Source of the DNA: Aliikangiella coralliicola
GTDB taxonomy: Bacteria; Pseudomonadota; Gammaproteobacteria; Enterobacterales; Kangiellaceae
Assembly: GCF_007004725.1 (NCBI RefSeq)
Contig: NZ_ML660161.1
Span: forward strand, 421,122 to 485,121
Length of the DNA: 64,000 nt
Direction of reading: 5' to 3'
The translations under genes were made by a program, and so were the position numbers. Below, piece by piece: positions 9,094 to 17,160 of the stretch. The notes beneath the pieces were generated by a model that was given only the letters and a program-made list of their open reading frames with translations, ran no database searches and had not been told where the DNA came from. The number at the start of each line of letters is the position of its first letter. Position 1 is the first letter of the stretch.

Positions 9094-10326
9094 ATGATCC
9101 AAACAAGTAAATTGATCCAAAAAGATAAGCTGGTCCAAAAAAGTAAATCGATCCAGACGAGTCATACAATACAGATTCTTGAAATGATGTCTGACTTCGT
9201 AAAGAGTGATACGAGCAATTTGGTTCGACACAGAAAAACAAAGCTAGTCACAAGACAGTTTAGCAAGTTGGCCATTCTTGTACTTGGCTTGAGTTATTTT
9301 TGGGGAAGCGTTAACGCCGCAGAACAAGCACCAAGGCCGGTTCAGGTAAAACCCGTGAAAGCGATGGAGCAACAACCCACCGCGGATATTCTGGGAACCA
9401 TTTACAGTCGCAACCAGGTTCAATTAACTGCCGGTGTTGATGGGAAATTAGAGTGGGTGGCGGAGCCTGGCACTTATGTAAAAAAAGGCGATTTGATTGC
9501 ACAAGTCGAATTGCTGCCGTTACAGCTCAAGCAGGCGGAACAAACCGCGCAACTTAAAAGAGCAAAAATTAATTTACAGTATCTCGAACGAGAGCTGAAA
9601 AGACAACGAGAGTTACGCAAAAAAAATAGCGCGTCTCAGTATCAACTAGAGCAAACTCAATCGCAGTCAGAATTGGCTCAATCGGATCTGGAAATTGCAG
9701 AGCTTCGACTAAAACAGATTAACGATCAGCTTTCACGTGCGGCAATTCGTTCGCCGTTTGAAGGCGTAGTCACAGAACGAGTTCGAAGAGCCGGCTACGA
9801 TGTTGGCCGAAGCGATGTACTGGTCAATCTTTTGGATACCGAAAGTTTAGAAGTGAGATTATTTGTGCCGGTGAAGCATTTAGCATTTACCAAGCCGGGC
9901 AGTGAAGTTGTATTATCGAGCCGAAGCGAAAACGGCGAAACTTTTCAAGTGAAAGCGAGAGCAAAAACTATTATTCCTGCTGCTGATCCACGCTCACAAA
10001 CTTTTGAAATGAGAATTAATGTTCCCGAAGAAGGAAAGAACTTTTGGGCTGCCGGTCAGTTGATTAAGGTAAGTTTGCCAATCGAATCAATTCGGGCTGC
10101 GATTACTGTACACCGAGACGCGCTTATTTTAAGACGAGACGGAACTTATGTTGTCAAAATTGATAATGAAAACAAAGCACATCGTCTAAAAGTTCGTGTG
10201 GGCAAAGGCCAGGGTGATTGGGTTACAGTACAAGGTGATTTAAAGCAAGGCGATCAAGTGGCCACTCGTGGGGCTGAAAGACTTCAGGATGGACAAATTG
10301 TCGTTGTGCAATCTGCTGGTAGTTAA
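9094..10326 (+). CDS. RND efflux periplasmic adaptor (membrane fusion protein)
   Basis: The periplasmic adaptor that would couple the upstream RND permease to an outer-membrane channel. A hydrophobic export segment (LAILVLGLSYFWG) ends at VNA before AEQ. A lipoyl/barrel-sandwich half, an alpha-helical hairpin rich in Gln and Arg, the second lipoyl half (AAIRSPFEGVVTERV), a beta-barrel and a membrane-proximal domain follow, as in the HlyD/AcrA family. The frame is open from 9034, overlapping the permease gene. I place the start at ATG 9094, but ATG 9184 or 9187 is also possible. From 9094 the protein has an unusually long N-terminus before the export segment, built from an 18-base tandem repeat. 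The short gap after the permease indicates one operon. Confidence 0.88.
   Translation: MIQTSKLIQKDKLVQKSKSIQTSHTIQILEMMSDFVKSDTSNLVRHRKTKLVTRQFSKLAILVLGLSYFWGSVNAAEQAPRPVQVKPVKAMEQQPTADILGTIYSRNQVQLTAGVDGKLEWVAEPGTYVKKGDLIAQVELLPLQLKQAEQTAQLKRAKINLQYLERELKRQRELRKKNSASQYQLEQTQSQSELAQSDLEIAELRLKQINDQLSRAAIRSPFEGVVTERVRRAGYDVGRSDVLVNLLDTESLEVRLFVPVKHLAFTKPGSEVVLSSRSENGETFQVKARAKTIIPAADPRSQTFEMRINVPEEGKNFWAAGQLIKVSLPIESIRAAITVHRDALILRRDGTYVVKIDNENKAHRLKVRVGKGQGDWVTVQGDLKQGDQVATRGAERLQDGQIVVVQSAGS
9096..9167 (+). repeat. Four tandem 18-bp units at the adaptor gene start
   Basis: Four consecutive 18-base units begin GATCC or GGTCC (9096-9113, 9114-9131, 9132-9149, 9150-9167). Units 1-3 are alike in most positions and unit 4 is more diverged. 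In the adaptor frame they encode the hexapeptides IQTSKL, IQKDKL, VQKSKS and IQTSHT. The repeat lies between the permease stop and the adaptor export signal, so it is either an N-terminal extension or an untranslated spacer. Confidence 0.8.
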
Positions 10327-10341
10327 AATATTCACTGTCGA

Positions 10342-10375
10342 CTAACGCTGAGTTTGTTCGACGGACTCAGGTTAG
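10342..10375 (+). terminator. Hairpin after the RND operon
   Basis: CTAACGCTGAGT and ACTCAGGTTAG pair over eleven bases with one bulged base around an 11-base loop, starting 16 bases after the adaptor stop. No clear T-run follows, so intrinsic termination is uncertain; it may instead protect the mRNA end. Confidence 0.35.
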
Positions 10376-10438
10376 ACTATCATTTCACTCTCGCATTTTT
10401 TGATTGAATTCCGAACAATAAATATAACTAAATCACAT

Positions 10439-10472
10439 ATGTCACTAAATCGTCACATAGTTGCGGTATTAG
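10439..10472 (+). promoter_or_regulatory. Pho box and -10 element upstream of ppk1
   Basis: ATGTCAC-TAAA-TCGTCAC (10439-10456) matches the PhoB box layout of two 7-base direct repeats separated by an A/T-rich 4-mer. Ten bases later comes TATTAG (10467-10472). The 10-base gap between box and -10 hexamer is the same as in the E. coli phoA promoter. This predicts activation of ppk1 under phosphate limitation, with a leader of about 215 bases. The remaining bases of the 367-base gap (10327-10693) show only the hairpin at 10342-10375. Confidence 0.65.
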
Positions 10473-10693
10473 TGCTACCTATAAGCAAAGTAAGTCCTTA
10501 TCCAAGTCATTTGGAAGCGCGCTAAAGTTAAGTTCTGGCGCGACTAATTATCGAGAAGTTTCCTGTAGAACCTCTTTAAGTAAAAAGTGAGTTACTAATT
10601 AACGCGTAGTATTTGTCTGGCGACAGCCCGTTATTTTTATTTTGGGTTGAAAAAAAACTGTCAGCGAAATACACATAGAGTGGATAGGATTGT

Positions 10694-12817
10694 ATGAGTA
10701 AGCAAAAAGTTCAGCTGCCAACCCAGAATACCAATGAAAAAATACCTTTGAAAGTAGAAGTTGATAAAAGCCATTTTATTAATCGGGAACTTAGCCAACT
10801 GTTATTTAACGCCCGGGTTTTAGAGCAGTCTCTTGATAAACGTCACCCACTCCTTGAACGACTTAAATTCTTACTAATATTTAGCAGCAACCTCGATGAG
10901 TTTTTTGAAGTTCGAGTGGCTAAATTGAAGTTGCAGGTTCGTTATGGGCGGGAAGTTTTTGGACCTGATGGACTTTCGCCCAAGTCAACATTAAAGCGAC
11001 TCGCTGAACGATGCCATATTTATATTAGTAAGCAGTACCAGGTATTAAACGATATTCTTTTGCCCGAGCTTGCAAAAGAAAATATTCATTTTTTAAAAAG
11101 AGAAGAGTGGAACAAAAGTCAACGTGAATGGATTCAAAGCTATTTTGATAAAGAAGTCGCACCGATTATTAGTCCTATCGCTCTGGATCCTGCACACCCT
11201 TTTCCCAAGCTGGTTAACAAAAGTCTTAATTTTATTGTGACTTTGAAAGGCAAAGATGCGTTTGGGAGGGAATCAAGACTGGCGATTGTTCCTGCACCTC
11301 GTTCGCTACCACGTCTGATTAAGTTGCCAAAAGATGATGAGAGCAATAAAGATGAATTTGTGTTTTTATCAGCAGTCATTCACGAATTTGTTGATGGCCT
11401 ATTCCATGGGATGAAGGCAACTGGTTGTTATCAGTTTCGAGTAACCAGAAACTCCGATCTGAATGTGAAGGAAGAAGAAATTGAGGATATGGCTGCGGAA
11501 GTTCAAGGTAAGCTATTTAATCGGCGGTATGGACATGCAGTAAGGATTGAGGTGGTTGAAAACTGCCCAGAACATATTGTTCGATTTTTATTGGATGAAT
11601 ATGAGTTAACTGAGCGAGATTTATATAAATGTGATGGTCCAGTCAATTTAAAACGACTGTTCGCTGTTTTTGAAATGTTGGAGAGACCCGGCCTGGAATA
11701 TCCCGAATTCTCACCGGAAATGCCACCCGCATTAGAGTCGAGTAAGTGTCTGTTTGATTCAATCAAGGCGAAAGACCATTTATTGCTTCACCCATACAGT
11801 TCGTTCAATCCTGTGCTGGATTTATTAAGGCAAGCTGCGCTGGACCCTGCGGTTATGTCGATAAAACAAACACTTTATCGCGCAGGGCATAACTCAGAAA
11901 TCGTTAATATTCTCGTTGAGGCCGCTCGCAATGGTAAGGAGGTCACTGCCGTCATTGAACTCAAAGCCAGATTTGATGAACAAGAAAATCTGGCTTTGGC
12001 AAGTCGTTTGCAGGAAGCTGGTGCTGTTGTTTGTTATGGCGTTGTTGGTTACAAAACTCACGCGAAAATGATGCTTATTTTGCGTAAAGAATCGGGGGAG
12101 TTTTGTCGTTATGTGCATTTAGGAACCGGAAATTATCACATTAGAAATGCGCGTATTTATACCGATTATAGTTTGTTTAGCAGCAACGAGCAGTTGTGTG
12201 AAGACGTGCACAAAATATTTCAACAGCTAACGGGAATGGGAAAAACATTGCCGATGAAACATTTGTTCAACGCACCGTTCACCTTGAAGAAAAAAATACT
12301 AAGGTTAATTGAAAATGAGACCGAAGCGGCTCAAGAAGGAAAAAGTGCGAGAATAATAATTAAGGTTAATGGACTCACCGATAAGTCAACTATCGTGAAG
12401 CTTTATAAAGCGTCGCAAGCAGGTGTTCGCATCGATTTAATTATTCGCGGAATTTGTGCATTGCGCCCGGGTGTCAAAGGGCTCTCGGAAAATATCGCAG
12501 TGAAATCCGTTATCGGTCGATTTTTAGAGCATAATCGTGCATTTTATTTCGAAAATGCGGAGCATCAGGTCTATTGCGCCAGCGCGGATTTGATGGAGCG
12601 TAATTTATCCAAACGCATTGAAGTTTGTTTTCCAATTTTGTCGGCCAAATTGCGTGAGCGCGTTTATAAAGATTTGACACTCTTTATTACTGACAAAGGA
12701 CAATCGTGGGTCTTGGACAGTAACGGTGATTATCGATTAATGACAAGTCGAACGAGTCAAAAGCTCGTTCAGCAGATATTATTAGATAAACACTGTGAAA
12801 CCGCTGCGAGAGAATAG
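10694..12817 (+). CDS. ppk1: Polyphosphate kinase 1
   Basis: Makes inorganic polyphosphate from ATP at the inner membrane, reversibly. The 707 residues match the usual PPK1 length of about 690. The N-terminal domain begins with INRELSQLLFNARVL, followed by the head domain and two phospholipase-D-like C-terminal domains. His456 in YKTHAKMML corresponds to the phosphorylated His435 of the E. coli enzyme, and His613 in FLEHNRAFYFEN to His592. HLGTGNYHIRNARIYTDY is the conserved motif following the first His. GGATAGGA precedes the ATG. A Pho box about 240 bases upstream suggests PhoB control. The exopolyphosphatase gene is nearby on the other strand (13998-15509), so synthesis and breakdown are encoded together but not in one operon. 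Confidence 0.98.
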   Translation: MSKQKVQLPTQNTNEKIPLKVEVDKSHFINRELSQLLFNARVLEQSLDKRHPLLERLKFLLIFSSNLDEFFEVRVAKLKLQVRYGREVFGPDGLSPKSTLKRLAERCHIYISKQYQVLNDILLPELAKENIHFLKREEWNKSQREWIQSYFDKEVAPIISPIALDPAHPFPKLVNKSLNFIVTLKGKDAFGRESRLAIVPAPRSLPRLIKLPKDDESNKDEFVFLSAVIHEFVDGLFHGMKATGCYQFRVTRNSDLNVKEEEIEDMAAEVQGKLFNRRYGHAVRIEVVENCPEHIVRFLLDEYELTERDLYKCDGPVNLKRLFAVFEMLERPGLEYPEFSPEMPPALESSKCLFDSIKAKDHLLLHPYSSFNPVLDLLRQAALDPAVMSIKQTLYRAGHNSEIVNILVEAARNGKEVTAVIELKARFDEQENLALASRLQEAGAVVCYGVVGYKTHAKMMLILRKESGEFCRYVHLGTGNYHIRNARIYTDYSLFSSNEQLCEDVHKIFQQLTGMGKTLPMKHLFNAPFTLKKKILRLIENETEAAQEGKSARIIIKVNGLTDKSTIVKLYKASQAGVRIDLIIRGICALRPGVKGLSENIAVKSVIGRFLEHNRAFYFENAEHQVYCASADLMERNLSKRIEVCFPILSAKLRERVYKDLTLFITDKGQSWVLDSNGDYRLMTSRTSQKLVQQILLDKHCETAARE

Positions 12818-12950
12818 GGCGTTGGGAGAGAACTTTTTGCTAAAAATATTACGTCGAGCTTGAGGGAATTATGGAACTATTTGACAGTATTGTTGAGTGA
12901 ATTAAACTTAATGCTATTTTATTAAGTGACGATAGATAATAAACTCAATC

Positions 12951-13946
12951 ATGAATCGTTCTTTATTAGCCAATGCATTTAAGATTGTTTTTCGAATTTC
13001 TTTGATTGTCGTTATATGCTTGGTCATTATCGGGCTCGCAATCACTCGACCAACCTTTGTCACACAAGAGCCCGATTTAACGGATGATTATGTCAGTGCT
13101 GATAATTTAAAAAAACATGTCATCTTTTTGAGTGAAACGTCGGTTCCTCGGAGCAATGAGTACCCAGAAAACCTGAATAGCGTAGCGAACTATATAAAAG
13201 AAAAGTTGAGTTTGTCTACTGATGATGTTTCGTTTCAAAGTTATGTCGCGGGTGCTCAAACCTATAAAAATGTTATTGCGAAGTTTGGGCCGACATCAGG
13301 TGATTTAATAATCATTGGTGCACATTATGATGCATATGCCGAGCTTCCTGGAGCGGATGATAACGCTAGCGGTGTTGCCGGATTAATCGAACTTGGAAGA
13401 TTATTAAAGACAGTTGAACTCAGTAGTCAGGTTTTACTGGTTGCTTACAGCTTGGAGGAACCGCCTTACTTCGCTAGTAAAAAGATGGGCAGTTATGTTC
13501 ACGCATCATCTTTAAGAGCACACACGGTAAAAATGATGATCTCTTTGGAAATGATCGGTTATTTTAGCGAAGAAGAGGACTCTCAGAGTTTTCCCGTTCC
13601 CTTGATGGGGTTTGTGTATCCAGACAGAGGAAACTTTATTGCTGTTGTTGACCGGTTCACTGCGAATAATGCGGCCGGACTTAAGTCTGTCATTAATCAA
13701 TATACTGATCTTTCTGCCTATTCGATTAACGCTCCGGCCAGTGTTACCGGCGTCGATTTTTCCGATCATAGAAACTACTGGGCGTTTGGTTTCCCAGCTA
13801 TTATGGTGACAGATACTGCGTTTTTCAGAAATCGTGCGTACCACACCGTTAATGATACTTATGACAAACTTAATTACAAAGCGATGGCTAAGGTTGTATT
13901 TGGTGTTTTTAAATATGTACAGAAAATTGATAACCAGAAAAAATAG
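12951..13946 (+). CDS. Membrane-anchored M28-family zinc peptidase
   Basis: A 331-residue M28 (aminopeptidase Y/IAP-like) metallopeptidase. An N-terminal hydrophobic segment (about residues 10-32) should export or anchor it with the catalytic domain in the periplasm. Zinc ligand motifs are present in the family order: AHYDAY (His125, Asp127), GADDNASG (the bridging Asp), SLEEPPYF (Glu pair of the catalytic base and ligand) and the final His in AYHTVNDTYDKL. The substrate is probably the N-terminus of peptides, but the family also contains glutaminyl cyclases and carboxypeptidases, and the sequence does not decide. It lies between ppk1 and ppx; no functional link to polyphosphate is evident. 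Confidence 0.88.
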   Translation: MNRSLLANAFKIVFRISLIVVICLVIIGLAITRPTFVTQEPDLTDDYVSADNLKKHVIFLSETSVPRSNEYPENLNSVANYIKEKLSLSTDDVSFQSYVAGAQTYKNVIAKFGPTSGDLIIIGAHYDAYAELPGADDNASGVAGLIELGRLLKTVELSSQVLLVAYSLEEPPYFASKKMGSYVHASSLRAHTVKMMISLEMIGYFSEEEDSQSFPVPLMGFVYPDRGNFIAVVDRFTANNAAGLKSVINQYTDLSAYSINAPASVTGVDFSDHRNYWAFGFPAIMVTDTAFFRNRAYHTVNDTYDKLNYKAMAKVVFGVFKYVQKIDNQKK

Positions 13947-13997
13947 CGATGAACATTAAAGAGATTGGTACCATATAGTCGATAGAGTCCTATCTCA

Positions 13998-15509
13998 CTA
14001 ATCGTTTTTCAAATTAATGACTAATTCAAAGCCTGTTTTACGCCAGTAGTCTTGTTCGAGTTCTAACGCCTGACCGATGAGGTGATGTTTCGCAAACCAT
14101 TTTTCTCTCATTACAATGGTAAAACACTGACTGTTTGCCTCAATTTTAATGTGCCCGCTTTGGTTACTTTTGCCATTTTGTCCGATAATATTTGCCAGCC
14201 TGAGAATTAAGATAACAATGGAGAGTCGTTTTATTTCTAATTCTGAAATTTGAACTTCCTCTAACGCTGTGAAGCACAATTTTCTGCGGTGGTTTTTCAC
14301 GATTGCCGCTAAAACTTCTCTTTCTTTAATGGTAAAACCACTCAGCTCAGAATATTTAATTAAGTAAGCGCTGTGTTTTTGATACTGGCTATGACTTAGT
14401 GCTAATCCGATACGACAGCATTGTGCTGCCCATTCGAGGAATTTCAAGTTCTCTTGAGAGAGTGATAATGATTTCGAAGTCTTAATATTGCCTGCCAGTT
14501 TTTTACTAATCTTGGTTAGCAATTGACTTCTAAATTCGGGTACATGATATCTTTGACTAAGGGCGGAAATGCTTCTTTGGCGAATGTCTTCGGCTTTAAT
14601 TCTACCAATCAAGTCATAAAGAATTCCCTCCCTCAAACCGCCGCGAGAAATATGCATTTTCTTAATTTTGAGTGCTTGAAATATCGCCAGAGCGATGGCA
14701 ACACCAGGAATAATGGTTTGATCTCTGGGGGCTTTCAGGCCGGGGATTGAAATATCGTCCATATTGTCAAATTGAAGTAGGATTTCTTTGAGTGTTTTCA
14801 ATCCTTTCAATGTAATTCCTTCATCGCTGAGCTCAAGTTGAATCAAAATTTTTTCTATCGCTTTGAAAGTTCCGGCCGATCCAATGACATTATCCCAAGC
14901 ATTGGTTTTCAATTCCTTTTGAATGTTTGCGATTTGAAATTTTGCTGCTTTTACTGCTTTTTTAAAAGCGCTTTCCGTAACTTTATTCTCAGGAAAAAAG
15001 CGTCGAAAAGCGACACACCCCATTCGTAAGCTTTCGGCTTGTCTAAGTTTAAAGTTTCTTCCAACAATAAACTCGGTTGAACCGCCGCCTATATCAACAA
15101 CAAGGTTCTTAGTATTTTGGTTGAGATTACTCCATGAGTGATTGACGCCAAGATAAATTAGTCTTGCTTCTTCAATACCTGAGACGATATTGATAGAGTT
15201 GTTTTTTAATACTTTTTCAAGTTGATTGACAAATTGTTTTGCATTACTCGCTGCCCGCAGCGTATTGGTGCCAATAATGCGCACATTTTCCGGAGGAATA
15301 TTTTCAATTCGCTGTGCAAACCGGGCAATGCACTCAAGTCCTCGCTGCATTGCTTGAGGGTGAATACCTTGTTTTTTGGTCAGACCTTCGGCCAACATGA
15401 CTTTTTCCGAATTGGATTCCAGAATTTTGATTTCATCATGAACCAGCGCTGCTGTGAGCATGTGAAAGCTATTTGAACCTAAGTCGATCGTGGCGTAGAG
15501 TTCTTGCAT
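13998..15509 (-). CDS. ppx: Exopolyphosphatase (Ppx/GppA family)
   Basis: Releases phosphate from the ends of polyphosphate; GppA paralogues also hydrolyse pppGpp. The 503 residues match Ppx of E. coli (about 513). The first ASKHA phosphate loop is IDLGSNSFHML at the N-terminus, the second is VDIGGGSTEFIVG (about 140-152), and GSAGTFKAIEK follows. An HD-like helical C-terminal region covers residues 310-500. It is convergent with the M28 gene and sits close to ppk1, a common association. I choose ppx over gppA from this context and the long C-terminal region. No Pho box was found upstream of this gene. Confidence 0.93.
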   Translation of the reverse strand: MQELYATIDLGSNSFHMLTAALVHDEIKILESNSEKVMLAEGLTKKQGIHPQAMQRGLECIARFAQRIENIPPENVRIIGTNTLRAASNAKQFVNQLEKVLKNNSINIVSGIEEARLIYLGVNHSWSNLNQNTKNLVVDIGGGSTEFIVGRNFKLRQAESLRMGCVAFRRFFPENKVTESAFKKAVKAAKFQIANIQKELKTNAWDNVIGSAGTFKAIEKILIQLELSDEGITLKGLKTLKEILLQFDNMDDISIPGLKAPRDQTIIPGVAIALAIFQALKIKKMHISRGGLREGILYDLIGRIKAEDIRQRSISALSQRYHVPEFRSQLLTKISKKLAGNIKTSKSLSLSQENLKFLEWAAQCCRIGLALSHSQYQKHSAYLIKYSELSGFTIKEREVLAAIVKNHRRKLCFTALEEVQISELEIKRLSIVILILRLANIIGQNGKSNQSGHIKIEANSQCFTIVMREKWFAKHHLIGQALELEQDYWRKTGFELVINLKND

Positions 15510-15709
15510 GAGTAACTGACTGCTCTTCTTTATTTTGAGTTCTGTTTTATTGAGTGTTTAACTGAAAGCTCGAATTCTACTGTATTTTTGCAATTAGTTT
15601 TACCCTATCTTGTTTTAACTTAAAATGTAGCCGATTTTTCAGAATGTTGCGCTGAACTGCGCTAATATATTAGAGTTAAAACCTGTCTAATTTTGGGGGC
15701 TGTTTCAGG

Positions 15710-16882
15710 ATGAAAAACTTTACTATAAATTTCTTTCAGGCGATACGAAACTTTGTTAACCAACAATTCATTGCCAAACGCCAGACTAAGTCACTAATCA
15801 AGCTGGTTTTGGCCTGTGTTTCATTGACATCAGTTGCTGCTGAACAAGCGGTCTATCAACTGAAAACGGTGATAACTGGTATTGATGTTCCCTGGGGAAT
15901 GGTTCAGTTCGACAATGGTGACTTTCTGGTCAGTGAACGAGAAGGAGAGTTATATTTTGTTGAGATGAGTAAGGGTAAGAAAACCAAAGTAAAGGGGCTA
16001 CCAGACATTAGTAGTTCCGGCCAGGGAGGTTTACTCGATCTGGAATTGCATCCAGACTATAGGAAAAATGGTTGGATTTACTTTTCTTATTCTAGTTCGG
16101 AAGGCAAAGGCTGGGGTAGCAATACAGCAATAATGCGTGCTCGTCTTAAAGACCATACTTTGGTCGATAAAGAATTGCTCTATAAAGCGTTACCAAACTC
16201 CGTTGGCGGGCGACATTTCGGTAGCAGAATCGAATTTGATCGCGCTGGATATCTCTACTTTTCCATTGGCGATCGAGGAGATCGTGATACGAATCCACAA
16301 AACATTTCTCTAGATGGCGGAAAAATATATCGTCTACACGATGATGGACGTATTCCTGAAGATAATCCGTTTGTTAAAAACGAGAAAGCCAAAGCCGCCA
16401 TTTTTTCTTATGGCCATAGAAATCCGCAAGGCATGGAAATGAATCCATCAACCGGTGTGATCTGGACTCATGAACACGGACCACGCGGTGGTGATGAAGT
16501 TAATATTGTCGAAAAGGGAAAAAATTACGGTTGGCCAGTCGTTAGTTTTGGAATTAATTATAGTGGTTCCAAGTTCACTGAGTTGACAGAGAAAAAAGGA
16601 ATGGAACAACCTGTTTGGTACTGGGTCCCTTCTATTGCGCCGTCAGGAATGACATTTGTTACCGGTGATAAATATCCTCAATTGTCAGGACATTTATTGG
16701 TTGGCTCACTCAAGTTTAACTATATTGTTCTTTGTCAACTTGACGGCAATAAAGTGACTTCTCAACAAATTTTATTTGAAGGAGTTGGCCGCGTTAGAAA
16801 TGTCAAGCAGATGCCAGATGGATTTATTTATATCGCAACGGAAAATAATAAAATCGTCAAAGTTATCCCAAAAAAGACTTAA
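15710..16882 (+). CDS. PQQ-dependent aldose sugar dehydrogenase (YliI/Asd-like)
   Basis: A periplasmic beta-propeller enzyme of the soluble glucose dehydrogenase family, oxidising aldose sugars with PQQ and calcium. The 390 residues include an export signal with a long, basic n-region (hydrophobic core near residues 27-45), then propeller blades. Family motifs are VPWGMVQFDNGDFLVSER, the catalytic-site region GGRHFGSRIEFD, SIGDRGDRDTNPQN and YGHRNPQGMEMNP, with HEHGPRGGDEVN binding the cofactor. No PQQ biosynthesis genes are in the window, so PQQ must come from elsewhere in the genome or from outside. It is a single gene, divergent from ppx across a 200-base gap. The ATG is preceded by a weak CAGG. 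Confidence 0.92.
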   Translation: MKNFTINFFQAIRNFVNQQFIAKRQTKSLIKLVLACVSLTSVAAEQAVYQLKTVITGIDVPWGMVQFDNGDFLVSEREGELYFVEMSKGKKTKVKGLPDISSSGQGGLLDLELHPDYRKNGWIYFSYSSSEGKGWGSNTAIMRARLKDHTLVDKELLYKALPNSVGGRHFGSRIEFDRAGYLYFSIGDRGDRDTNPQNISLDGGKIYRLHDDGRIPEDNPFVKNEKAKAAIFSYGHRNPQGMEMNPSTGVIWTHEHGPRGGDEVNIVEKGKNYGWPVVSFGINYSGSKFTELTEKKGMEQPVWYWVPSIAPSGMTFVTGDKYPQLSGHLLVGSLKFNYIVLCQLDGNKVTSQQILFEGVGRVRNVKQMPDGFIYIATENNKIVKVIPKKT

Positions 16883-17160
16883 TAAAATATTCTTTTTGAA
16901 TTTATATCCCAACTTGCAAAACTTTTAAAAACACGCTGTTTTATTTTTAATTATTTATCGCGTAATAAAAATATTTTTTGAGCAGCGTTGCATAAATTTG
17001 AACCCGCCAGATTAGGCCTTTTTGTTTGTTCATTGTGGAACGATGTAAATATTTACATAGTATACGATGAATTGACTGCTTTAGAATGGGTCGGCTGAAT
17101 TTTTGTTCAGTAGTATAAAAATTATCAACCAGTGTATTAATATTCCCCAGGGAGCCCAAA

